Of a stretch of 64,000 nucleotides of DNA, positions 1-6,886 are shown piece by piece. How positions within the stretch are numbered: position 1 is the first letter of the stretch; every line of letters begins with the position of its first letter. The translations under genes and the position numbers were made by a program. The stretch lies in the NCBI GenBank assembly GCA_000016765.1, contig CP000699.1:4901501-4965500 (forward strand), given 5' to 3'. The notes below the pieces were generated by a model. That model worked only from the letters and a program-made list of their open reading frames with translations. It made no database searches and was not told the DNA's origin. This DNA is from Rhizorhabdus wittichii RW1 (lineage in GTDB: Bacteria > Pseudomonadota > Alphaproteobacteria > Sphingomonadales > Sphingomonadaceae).

Positions 1-843
1 CCCGGCCAGATCGTCAACAGCTTCCAGGACTTCGCGCCGGCGCCGCAGCGGCTGGACGAGCAGGGGGTGATGTCCGACGGGCGCACCGCGATCCTCTCGC
101 CCGCCGACCAGTGGGGGATGCTGGGTTCGCAGACCAACCTCTACATCCAGGGCGCGGCGAGCGACGCCTATCGCAAGGGGGACCTGGGGACGATCGGCGG
201 GATCGACACCCGGATGTCGCAGAACGTCCAGTCGATCACGACCGGGTCGCGCGCCGGCTCGATCCTGATCGACCTGAGCATCACCGGCTCGACGATCGAC
301 TATGCGACCGTCAAGGACACGATGATCCAGACCATCCACATGGACAGCTTCACGAACGCGACCGACACGGTGAAGGCGGGCGAGGTGTTCACGATCGCCG
401 GCGTCTATGCGGTCAACCCGGTGACCAAGGCGCGGCTGCCCTGGCTCAAGCAGTTCACCGTCGTCGCCGACGCGACCTGCGCGTCGAACGAGACCGACGT
501 GGTGATCTATCCGGCGATGATCTGGACCGGCGCGTTCCAGAATGTCTCGGTCGTGGGGGTGACCGACCTCAACAACCAGGCGGTGACGTTCCTGGGCTCG
601 GCAGCGACCACCTATGCGCAGAACCTGGTGTTCCACAAGAACGCCTTCGCGCTGGCGATCGTGCCGATGGTATCGCCGCCGGGCGCCAAGGACGTGGCGC
701 GCCAGAGCTATAGCGGTACGAGCGTGCGATTGATCCCTTTCTACAACGGATCGAACGACGTCAGCACGATGCGCCTCGACGTGCTCTACGGCTTCAAGGC
801 GCTCGATCCGCGCCTTGCGACCCGGATCAGCGGCACCGCCTGA
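1..843 (+). CDS. Phage major capsid protein, P22 coat-like (5' end outside window)
   Basis: The frame is open from base 1, so the N-terminus lies upstream. The 280 visible residues include the motifs LSPADQWGMLGSQTNLYI near the start and LYGFKALDPRLATRI at the end, which resemble P22 gene 5-type coat proteins (about 430 residues in full). The protein forms the icosahedral head shell of a podovirus-like phage. An internal GTG at 67 is not the start, because the homologous-looking sequence continues in frame upstream of it. The stop is followed by a strong hairpin. A degenerate second copy of this gene's last 70 or so bases lies at about 4022-4095. Confidence 0.8.
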   Translation, partial: PGQIVNSFQDFAPAPQRLDEQGVMSDGRTAILSPADQWGMLGSQTNLYIQGAASDAYRKGDLGTIGGIDTRMSQNVQSITTGSRAGSILIDLSITGSTIDYATVKDTMIQTIHMDSFTNATDTVKAGEVFTIAGVYAVNPVTKARLPWLKQFTVVADATCASNETDVVIYPAMIWTGAFQNVSVVGVTDLNNQAVTFLGSAATTYAQNLVFHKNAFALAIVPMVSPPGAKDVARQSYSGTSVRLIPFYNGSNDVSTMRLDVLYGFKALDPRLATRISGTA

Positions 844-853
844 TCCCTCCATG

Positions 854-885
854 GGCCCCGGCTACGGCCGGGGCCTTCCCTTTCC
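854..885 (+). terminator. Hairpin after the capsid gene, terminator-like
   Basis: A perfect 8-bp stem (854-861 with 868-875) and a six-base loop are followed by the pyrimidine-rich stretch 876-885. The ribosome-binding site of the next gene (AAGGAG, 885-890) starts right after it. The U-tract is interrupted by C, so termination may be partial and mainly lower expression downstream of the abundant coat protein. Confidence 0.55.
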
Positions 886-897
886 AAGGAGCCTGAC

Positions 898-2286
898 ATG
901 ACGGGTGGCAGGAAAATCACCAGTGCAGATACGAAAACGATTCCGAGCTTCGTGCTTCCGGAAGACAGAGCGCGAAACGAGGATCTGCGCCAGTTGGTCG
1001 CGGCCGTCTATGGGGCAAAGCCGTCTGCCCTGACAGATTCTTTGGGCGATCCTGTGATGAAGCGAGCGAAGGTCTTCAACCGCGCTGGGTTGGTAGGAAC
1101 GCCGACTTCCTCCATCGGGTCGCAGGATGGGATTTCGACCTATGACCCATCATGGGGCGAGCGTATCGGTGACGCGGCGGGCCGTTTGGCGATGCGTCTC
1201 GGCGCCGACCGCCATGGTTACCAGAACGCCTCGCGCAAGGTCCGCGATATCGTTGATTTCGTTCCCGGCGTCGGTGACGCCGTGATGGGCGACGAGGTTA
1301 TCCGCTCTGCTCGCCGTGGCGACTATGTCGATGCGGCGATCGGCACGGTGGCTCTGGCTGCGGGCCTGGCGCCGTTGGCTGGCGATATGATTTCAAAGGC
1401 GTTGCGGTTCTCAAGAAATCCTGCTCGAGCGGCCGTGCCCGAGATGAAAATACTGGCCGACAAGACTCTCAGTATATATGATCCGCCGGTTAAGAAGCCG
1501 CGCGATTTCGCGCTCGATTATCCGAAAGGAGCAGGCGCTGATGTCACCGGACGACTCCGATATACCATTGAGGGTGAGCCGCTCGGCCAAGGCCAGGTCG
1601 CGGGCCGACAGAAAATTGGCGCGGCAGACAAACCTATCGGACATGAAGGAATTTTGTCCCTTGGAACACGCCTTACAAGAGAAGGCGTTAGCCGAGTTCC
1701 GACAGAAGCTCTTGGAGGCGGATCAGGAATTACTGAAATCGAGAAATATTCTCGTGCGCCGTACGCTATCAAGATTAGTGATTCCCTCTCGAAAAAAGAA
1801 GAAAAGCGAGTCCTCGGACATGAAGTGGGACATGTGATTCATACGGTCGCCGGCGAGTTTCCAGTGGATGGGCTGGGCGACGAGTTGGGTCACATTTTCA
1901 GCACTCTCGCCACGGGGCGGGAAAATGCTTCCGTTCTTACGACTCCACGTAATTTCGGCTATCCAGAAGATGAATGGGCAGACGAATATATGGCGGAAGC
2001 TATTCGCGCCTATATGACGAATCCAAACTATATGAAGACCGTCGCGCCCAAGACGGCTGCTCGTATCCGTCAACATGTAAACTCGCATCCCAAGTTGAAA
2101 GATGTAATCCAGTTCAACTCGCTTGCCGGACCAGCGCTTGGGGCGGGCTTGCTGGGCTATGGAGCATTGGAAACGGATCAGGCCGAGGCGAAGCCGATGT
2201 GGCGAGGGCTTGTCCCCGAAAAGGCAGGCCAGGCTCTGAGCGAGAATGATATCGGCGATAGCGACGCCCCTTCTGATCCAACTTAG
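898..2286 (+). CDS. Phage polyvalent protein with zincin-type metallopeptidase domain, C-terminus cut by IS
   Basis: 462 residues from ATG 898, with AAGGAG just upstream. The sequence shows HEVGH at residues 308-312 (HExxH zinc-binding helix) and a following acidic helix around ADEYMAEAIRAYM (E363/E367), a plausible third ligand. This is followed by KTVAPKTAARIR and VIQFNSLAG, a combination typical of large polyvalent phage proteins carried in virions. Hydrophobic stretches lie near residues 143-165 and 400-415. Base composition is lower in GC than in the flanking capsid and adaptor genes. The TAG stop uses the first G of the IS element (TAG 2284-2286, IS from 2286), so the present C-terminus is an insertion product. 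Its role is probably virion-associated proteolysis or host modification on DNA entry, which is inferred. Confidence 0.65.
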   Translation: MTGGRKITSADTKTIPSFVLPEDRARNEDLRQLVAAVYGAKPSALTDSLGDPVMKRAKVFNRAGLVGTPTSSIGSQDGISTYDPSWGERIGDAAGRLAMRLGADRHGYQNASRKVRDIVDFVPGVGDAVMGDEVIRSARRGDYVDAAIGTVALAAGLAPLAGDMISKALRFSRNPARAAVPEMKILADKTLSIYDPPVKKPRDFALDYPKGAGADVTGRLRYTIEGEPLGQGQVAGRQKIGAADKPIGHEGILSLGTRLTREGVSRVPTEALGGGSGITEIEKYSRAPYAIKISDSLSKKEEKRVLGHEVGHVIHTVAGEFPVDGLGDELGHIFSTLATGRENASVLTTPRNFGYPEDEWADEYMAEAIRAYMTNPNYMKTVAPKTAARIRQHVNSHPKLKDVIQFNSLAGPALGAGLLGYGALETDQAEAKPMWRGLVPEKAGQALSENDIGDSDAPSDPT

Positions 2287-2300
2287 AGGCCGTTTCGAAA
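2286..2300 (+). repeat. Left terminal inverted repeat of the IS
   Basis: GAGGCCGTTTCGAAA. It pairs with the reverse complement of the right end (GAGTCGGTTTCGAAA) with two mismatches, at positions 4 and 6. Its first base completes the stop codon of the interrupted gene. Confidence 0.75.
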
Positions 2301-2360
2301 GGGGTTGAGCGGCCGAGGTTCATGTGATTCCGGGAGTTTGCAGACATCTCGGAGACAGGC

Positions 2361-3173
2361 ATGTGGACCCCGGCCACCCGCGCGCAGCATACGCGCGTGG
2401 CGAAGCGATACCAGACGGATTTGAGTGATGCGGAGTGGCGATTGATCGCCGCATTTCTGCCCGAGGCACGTTCGACCGGGCGACGGCGGGAATGGCCGAT
2501 GCGCGAGATCGTGAACGCCATATTCTATGTGCTGCGCGGCGGGATCGCCTGGCGACTGTTGCCGAAAGACTTTCCTCCGTGGCAGACAGTCTACCGCTGG
2601 TTTGCCCTGTTGCGCGACGAAGCAGTGTTCGAGCGAATGAACCATGCTCTGGTGATGACCGACCGCGAACGGACGGGGCGCGAGGCCAGCCCGAGCGCGG
2701 CCATTATCGACAGTCAGAGCGTCAAGACCACGGAAAGCGGCGGCCCACGGGGCTATGACGCCGGCAAGAAGATCAAGGGGCGCAAGCGACATGCCCTGGT
2801 CGATACCGATGGCAGGGCGCTGCTGGTCGAACCTCACACCGCCGATGTCCAGGATCGTGATGGCGGTGGTGCAGTGCTGCAAATATCACGCGGCCTGTTC
2901 CCGTTCATCGAGAAGGTCTGGGCCGATGGCGGCTACAACCATGAGCGCGTCACGCAGGCTACCAGCATCACCGTTGAAATCGTCAGCAAAATCACCGGGC
3001 AGACCGGCTTCGTCGTCCTGCCAAGGCGCTGGGTCGTTGAACGCTTCTTCGCATGGATCAACCGAAATCGCCGTCTCGCCAAGGACGTCGAGGCAACCCT
3101 CAAGTCCGCCGCAGCATTCCTCTACGCCGCCGCTGCCATGCTCATGATCCGCAGACTGGCGCGATCAGCGTGA
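2361..3173 (+). CDS. IS5-family DDE transposase
   Basis: 270 residues from ATG 2361, with GGAGAC as ribosome-binding site. The N-terminal region (YQTDLSDAEWRLIAAFLP, then GGIAWRLLPKDFPPW and VYRWF) is the DUF4096-type DNA-binding part common to IS5/IS1031 transposases. Catalytic residues are visible as D in IIDSQSVKTT, D in VWADGGYNH and E in WVVERFFAWINRNRRL, the last within the family's R-(3)-E signature. The frame is intact with no shift, so the element may still be active. It catalyses cut-and-paste movement of the IS between its inverted repeats. Confidence 0.93.
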   Translation: MWTPATRAQHTRVAKRYQTDLSDAEWRLIAAFLPEARSTGRRREWPMREIVNAIFYVLRGGIAWRLLPKDFPPWQTVYRWFALLRDEAVFERMNHALVMTDRERTGREASPSAAIIDSQSVKTTESGGPRGYDAGKKIKGRKRHALVDTDGRALLVEPHTADVQDRDGGGAVLQISRGLFPFIEKVWADGGYNHERVTQATSITVEIVSKITGQTGFVVLPRRWVVERFFAWINRNRRLAKDVEATLKSAAAFLYAAAAMLMIRRLARSA

Positions 3174-3174
3174 G

Positions 3175-3189
3175 TTTCGAAACCGACTC
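3175..3189 (-). repeat. Right terminal inverted repeat of the IS
   Basis: On the plus strand TTTCGAAACCGACTC, the imperfect reverse complement of the left end. It begins right after the transposase stop codon (3171-3173). Confidence 0.75.
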
Positions 3190-3192
3190 TCA

Positions 3193-3238
3193 TATGACCA
3201 TGCAACAATATCGGGCGTGGCGCGCAAAGCATAGATAA
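3193..3238 (+). pseudogene. Detached C-terminal codons of the IS-interrupted phage gene
   Basis: If the IS and one copy of the TNA target are removed, the frame of the zincin-type gene passes from its last codons (SDAPSDPT) straight into this stretch. It then reads YMTMQQYRAWRAKHR and stops at TAA 3236-3238. The junction codon TAT is made of 2284-2285 plus 3193. The join is in frame and gives a basic C-terminal tail of about 15 residues, so the insertion removed only the extreme end of the protein. This is inferred from frame continuity alone. Confidence 0.5.
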
Positions 3239-3338
3239 ATACGCGGATTAGCGCGTTGGATTGAGGTGCTTTGAACAGGGGGAGCGGAAAGGCTGAAAAT
3301 CTGCGTCGCATATGATTTGGTTTAAATAAGGGGTGATT

Positions 3339-3641
3339 ATGAAACGCTATCTGCCTTCCAGGATAACGTTATGCATATCATTTGTCATGGCCATGATATT
3401 TTTATCTATAATATTGTATATGGCTTTTGATCATAATCCACAGGGGGAGTTCTATCAAGATTACGGTGGTGGAGTGCAGTGGGAGGCGGTTATAAGATTG
3501 GGGTTGAGTAGTTTTCTTATAGCATTTCTATTTATTTTCCTGATAGCCTATATGATGGAAATGCTGTGGAAAGCTGATGAACATTTATTGAAAGATGGGG
3601 AGCGCCGCAAAGAAGAGCGTAATATCGGAAAAGACGAGTAG
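3339..3641 (+). CDS. Small two-helix membrane protein, unknown function
   Basis: 100 residues from ATG 3339, chosen over GTG 3333 because AAGGGG (3328-3333) lies at good spacing. Two hydrophobic segments (about residues 9-29 and 54-74) are separated by a short polar loop containing FDHNPQGEFYQDYGGG. A charged tail rich in K, E and R follows (GERRKEERNIGKDE). The gene is strikingly AT-rich against the roughly two-thirds GC of the window, which suggests recent acquisition. It lies in the cassette between capsid and adaptor genes, in the same direction as the phage genes. It could be a moron or an inhibitor-type membrane protein. I do not recognise the family. Confidence 0.5.
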   Translation: MKRYLPSRITLCISFVMAMIFLSIILYMAFDHNPQGEFYQDYGGGVQWEAVIRLGLSSFLIAFLFIFLIAYMMEMLWKADEHLLKDGERRKEERNIGKDE

Positions 3642-4021
3642 CCCTTTGATGGCATTGACTGTCGTGCCATTGGCGCAGATCGCTGGCGCTGGACCAAATA
3701 ACGGTTTCTTCCGATAACCTCGCTACCGCAAGCGCCAGCCGTGACGCGCGAAAGGCGCAGCGACACGAGCGCACGCTGATCCCCATATGCCCTGGAATGA
3801 AGCGAACCATGTCGGTGCGACGTGTCTCGGCCTGTTCCCGAACAGGCCGGCCTGACTTTTCGACATCCTCCTCCCCATTCCTCGATCGCGTGCAAGGCAA
3901 GCGTTCGGGATGACGTCAGCCAAAGGCTGGAGCAGCTCCTATATATGCCGGCATCTTCGCCAGAGGCGGCGATGTTCGAGCATGTGACTTCCCGTCCTCG
4001 CGAGATGACGGCGACTTTCAA
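3642..4021. other. Non-coding stretch inside the prophage cassette
   Basis: No frame here has convincing coding character. A perfect 8-bp hairpin (3829-3836 with 3841-3848, loop CCCG) is followed by a short T-run at 3857-3860 and could end transcription from the small membrane-protein gene. The remainder shows no recognisable gene and may be degenerate phage sequence between the inserted cassette and the capsid-end remnant that follows. Confidence 0.4.
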
Positions 4022-4095
4022 CGGTCCGCTACGGCTTCGACAAGGCGCGCGATCCCCGCCTTGCGACCCGGATCGGCGGCACCACCCGATCCTTC
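4022..4095 (+). pseudogene. Remnant copy of the capsid gene 3' end
   Basis: This stretch aligns with the last part of the capsid gene (about 781-850). Translated, it reads RYGFDKARDPRLATRIGGTT, against LYGFKALDPRLATRISGTA in the intact gene. A three-base in-frame insertion separates them and the stop codon has become CGA. Upstream of 4022 the similarity ends. The copy stands directly before a terminator and the adaptor gene, the position a capsid gene would normally hold. The simplest reading is that the region between the two copies is a later insertion or recombination product. Confidence 0.65.
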
Positions 4096-4113
4096 CCATC
4101 CTCATCTCATCCG

Positions 4114-4141
4114 GGGCCGGTCTGGTGATCGGCCCTTTTTT
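4114..4141 (+). terminator. Rho-independent terminator upstream of the adaptor gene
   Basis: A 9-bp stem (4114-4122 with 4127-4135, one G-U pair) closes a four-base loop and is followed by six T residues. The start codon of the next gene lies 13 bases after the T-run, with GGAGG between. It probably ends capsid-region transcription while the downstream genes depend on readthrough or another promoter. Confidence 0.7.
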
Positions 4142-4154
4142 CATGGAGGCCCGC

Positions 4155-4877
4155 ATGGCACTCAGCACTTATTCCGAGCTGGTCGCAAGTCTTGCGGCCT
4201 GGCTCGACGGTTCGGATCTCGGCGGACGCGAGCGGGATTTCATCACGCTCTGCGAGGACGAGATCAATGCACGCCTCGCCGCCGCGGTGGGGCAGGGCGC
4301 CGTCATCCGTCCGATGATGGTCGTCGACCCGCTCACCATCGACGCCGAACTGGTCGACCTGCCCGACGGCGATACGGTCAAGCCGATCTCGATCGAGCTG
4401 TCGGGGCTCGATCGCCCCTGGTCGCTCGACTATGTTTCACCCGAACGCCTCGTCGGCCTCCGGTTCGGCGAAGCCGAGCAGCGATCGGCGATGCGGGCCG
4501 TGATCGACGGCGATCCGCCGCGCTTCTACACGGTCATCGGCGACCAGTTGCGTTTCCATCCGGCGCCCGAGGGCAGCTTTGGCGCCACGATCGCGCGCTT
4601 CGTGAAGATCCCGGCGCTGTCCGATGCGATGCCAACCAATTGGGTGCTGGCCAGCCATCGCAACGCCTATCTCTACGGTTCGCTGGCGCAGGCCGAGATG
4701 TTCGGGTGGAATGACAGCGGCACGGCGAACTGGGCGGAACTGTTCGGCAACGCGATGGATGGCCTGATCGCGCGCTATCCGGTGCAGAGCAACCAGGCGC
4801 CGCTGACCGCCGACCTGACCGCCTTCGGGCGCGGCGGCGGCCTGTCTTATGCCGGCTTCATCGGCGGGGCGTTCTGA
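4155..4877 (+). CDS. Phage head-tail adaptor protein
   Basis: 240 residues from ATG 4155, which has GGAGG nine bases upstream. The frame is open much further upstream but lacks coding character there. The sequence begins MALSTYSELVASLAAWLDG and contains INARL and DPPRFYTVIGDQLRFHP, features of the small adaptor proteins that sit between portal and tail in podo- and siphophages. The position after the coat protein and before a gp10-like gene matches P22-type order, where gp4 and gp10 complete the head. The stop overlaps the next start (TGATG), indicating translational coupling. Confidence 0.65.
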   Translation: MALSTYSELVASLAAWLDGSDLGGRERDFITLCEDEINARLAAAVGQGAVIRPMMVVDPLTIDAELVDLPDGDTVKPISIELSGLDRPWSLDYVSPERLVGLRFGEAEQRSAMRAVIDGDPPRFYTVIGDQLRFHPAPEGSFGATIARFVKIPALSDAMPTNWVLASHRNAYLYGSLAQAEMFGWNDSGTANWAELFGNAMDGLIARYPVQSNQAPLTADLTAFGRGGGLSYAGFIGGAF

Positions 4878-6304
4878 TGTCGGTGATCTTCGGCGAGTAT
4901 AAGCCCGATCAGCCCGCCCATCTTCAGGACGGGCTGCTGATGGCCGACGGCGTGCAGGCGATCGCGAACGGCTATGCGCCGATCGGCCAGTTCGCCGCGG
5001 CCGAGAACGGGACTCTCGGCGCGCCATGCGTCGGGGCCGGCGCCTATCGCGCGGCCGGCGACGTGTTCATCTTCGCGGCGACGGCCGGCAAGATCCGGCG
5101 CTACCAGGCCCCGGGCTTCACCGACATCAAGACGGGCCTGTCGTCGACCGCCGAGATCGGCGTGCGCTTCTGTCCCTATAACGACCTGATGCTGATGACC
5201 AACGGCGTGGACGACATCCAGAAGTTCGATCCCGCGACGCCATCGGCGACCTCCGCCCTTGATGCCTCCGCGCCGACCGCGCGCTTCATGGCGGTCGTCC
5301 GCGGCTTCGTCGTGGCCGGATATACCGACGGCGATCCGCTGCGCATCGCCTGGTCGGACAATGGCGACCCCGCCACCTGGACCGCGGGCACCGGCGAAGC
5401 GGGGTTCCAGATCCTGCCGTCGGGCGGCGACGTCACCGGCGTGGTGGGTGGCGAATATGGGCTGATCTTCCAGGAGAACCGGATCGTCCGCATGAGCTAC
5501 ACCGCCGATGACGCGGTCTGGCAGTTCGACGAGATCGCCACCGATGTCGGGTGCATCGCGCCCTGGTCGCTCGCCACTTATGGGAAGCTGACCTTCTTCC
5601 TGTCGAACAAGGGGCTGATGGCCTGCGACGGCGTGTCGGTCTCCGCAATCGGATCGGAGAAGGTCGATCGCACCTTTCTCCATATGGTCGACCGCTCCTA
5701 TCTGTCGGCGATCAGCGCCGTGGTCGATCCGCGCAATTCGCTCTACATGCTGTCGGTCCCCAGCGCGAGCCCGGCCAACCAGGTCCTGCTGTACAATTTC
5801 GCGCTGCAGCGTTTCACCACCGCGCCGATCACGTCCCAACGGATGTTTCCGAGCCTCGCGCTCGGCATGACGCTGGAGGACATGGACGCGGTCTATGGCG
5901 ATCTCGACGCCGTTGCGCTGTCGCTGGACTCGGCGCTGTTCCGCGGCGGCTATCCGCTGGTGATGCTGTTCGACGGCAACGGCATGCTGGGAACGCTGAG
6001 CGGCGACAATATGGCGGCGACGCTGGTGGACGGGATGCGGGAGTGGTTTCCGGGCCGCCGGGCACGGATCACCGGCGTCCGGCCGTTCACCGATGCGACG
6101 ACCGCGACGGTTTCGATCCTCGGCCAGAACAGCCTGGGCGACATGCCGACCGAGACCGCCTTCACCGCTCGTAGCGGCGGCGGCTTCTACCGGATGCGGC
6201 AGAGCTGGAACCTCAGCCAGGTCAAGCTGGCGATTCCGGCCGGCGCGCCATGGTCCTTCGTCCAGGGCTATGACCTCGAAGCCGTCGCGGGGGCGCGGGC
6301 ATGA
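4877..6304 (+). CDS. P22 gp10-like packaged-DNA stabilisation / tail hub protein
   Basis: 475 residues. The sequence consists of repeated beta-rich blocks (GAGAYRAAGDVFIFAATAGK, YNDLMLMTNGVDDIQKFD, GEYGLIFQENRIVRM, NPRNSLYMLSVP-type segments). These are as expected for the propeller-like head-completion proteins that plug the portal and keep packaged DNA in the capsid. Length is close to P22 gp10 (472). It is translationally coupled to the adaptor upstream (TGATG) and overlaps the next gene by four bases (ATGA). Confidence 0.6.
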   Translation: MSVIFGEYKPDQPAHLQDGLLMADGVQAIANGYAPIGQFAAAENGTLGAPCVGAGAYRAAGDVFIFAATAGKIRRYQAPGFTDIKTGLSSTAEIGVRFCPYNDLMLMTNGVDDIQKFDPATPSATSALDASAPTARFMAVVRGFVVAGYTDGDPLRIAWSDNGDPATWTAGTGEAGFQILPSGGDVTGVVGGEYGLIFQENRIVRMSYTADDAVWQFDEIATDVGCIAPWSLATYGKLTFFLSNKGLMACDGVSVSAIGSEKVDRTFLHMVDRSYLSAISAVVDPRNSLYMLSVPSASPANQVLLYNFALQRFTTAPITSQRMFPSLALGMTLEDMDAVYGDLDAVALSLDSALFRGGYPLVMLFDGNGMLGTLSGDNMAATLVDGMREWFPGRRARITGVRPFTDATTATVSILGQNSLGDMPTETAFTARSGGGFYRMRQSWNLSQVKLAIPAGAPWSFVQGYDLEAVAGARA

Positions 6305-6528
6305 CGATCCAGATCAAGGAAGAAGAACGGTCCCAGCGCGAATGGAATCGCAAGGCGAAGGACGTCATCAACATGCTCACGCGCCGGCTGCTCGGCGCCG
6401 GAACGACGGCGCAGCGGCCGGGTACTCCGACCGATGGGCAGATGTTCTACGATCGCACGCTGAAGAAGCCGATCTGGTGGAACACGGCCGATGCCCAGTG
6501 GAAGGATGCCGCGGGAACCGGCGTATGA
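6301..6528 (+). CDS. Small phage structural-module protein
   Basis: 75 residues, with ATGA overlaps at both ends, so it is co-translated with its neighbours. The N-terminal half is charged and helical (KEEERSQREWNRKAKDVINMLTRRL). The C-terminal half reads GTPTDGQMFYDRTLKKPIWW, similar to the short fibre-like repeat found in many phage proteins, where a parameter or tail-spike motif ends in IWWN. The function is not known. It is probably a minor virion or tail-assembly component. Confidence 0.55.
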   Translation: MTIQIKEEERSQREWNRKAKDVINMLTRRLLGAGTTAQRPGTPTDGQMFYDRTLKKPIWWNTADAQWKDAAGTGV

Positions 6529-6884
6529 TGCACGACTTCCTCCAATGGCTCCCCGCCTTCGCCGAGGTGATGGACCGGCGATATTACACGCCCGCCTGGC
6601 TCGCCGGGGAGGTGTGGTCGGGACGGGCCCGGTTCTGGTCGACCGAACGGGCGGCGCTCGTCGCCGAGATCAAGGCTTATCCGACCGGCGCGCGCGACCT
6701 GCATTTCCTTGTCGCGGCGGGCGATCTCGACGCGCTGATCGAGACGCTTCGGCCCGAGGCAGAGGCATGGGGACGATCAACGGGATGTGTCGCGGCCCTG
6801 GTGGAAAGCCGGGCGGGGTGGGCGAGGGCGCTCGCTCCCCATGGCTATGAACTGCATCAAACCACTATTCGTAAGGAGCTGTAA
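6525..6884 (+). CDS. Phage GNAT-like protein
   Basis: 119 residues from ATG 6525, overlapping the previous stop (ATGA). ATG 6528 is an equal alternative. The pattern LVAEIKAYPTGARDLHFLVAAGDLDALIETLRPEAEAWGRSTGC, followed by a C-terminal HGYELHQTTIRKEL, matches small acetyltransferase-like proteins encoded among phage structural genes. A clear acetyl-CoA binding signature (R/QxxGxG/A) is not visible, so enzymatic activity is uncertain. It lies directly before the ejection-type protein. Confidence 0.5.
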   Translation: MMHDFLQWLPAFAEVMDRRYYTPAWLAGEVWSGRARFWSTERAALVAEIKAYPTGARDLHFLVAAGDLDALIETLRPEAEAWGRSTGCVAALVESRAGWARALAPHGYELHQTTIRKEL

Positions 6885-6886
6885 TC

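Larger units (their letters stand above)
2286..3189 (+). mobile_element. IS5-family insertion sequence, about 904 bp, one transposase gene
   Basis: Imperfect terminal inverted repeats bound the element: 2286-2300 on the left and 3175-3189 on the right, 13 of 15 bases identical. One complete DDE transposase ORF lies between them. The flanks are TTA (2283-2285) and TCA (3190-3192). IS5-group elements duplicate a short TNA-type target, so this looks like a target duplication with one later change, but it is not identical. The element is inserted near the end of the zincin-type phage gene. Confidence 0.8.

Noticed and set aside
67-69. GTG 67 as the start of the capsid gene
   Set aside because: The frame is open to base 1 and its translation (PGQIVNSFQDFAPAPQRLDE) looks like genuine coat-protein sequence, so the gene begins outside the window.
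2283-3192. Perfect target-site duplication around the IS
   Set aside because: The flanks are TTA and TCA, which are not identical. The duplication is only suggested by frame continuity, not proven.
3822-4154. Upstream extension of the adaptor gene to 3822
   Set aside because: The extension reads through the capsid remnant in the wrong frame and through a terminator. ATG 4155 has a proper ribosome-binding site and begins the conserved sequence.
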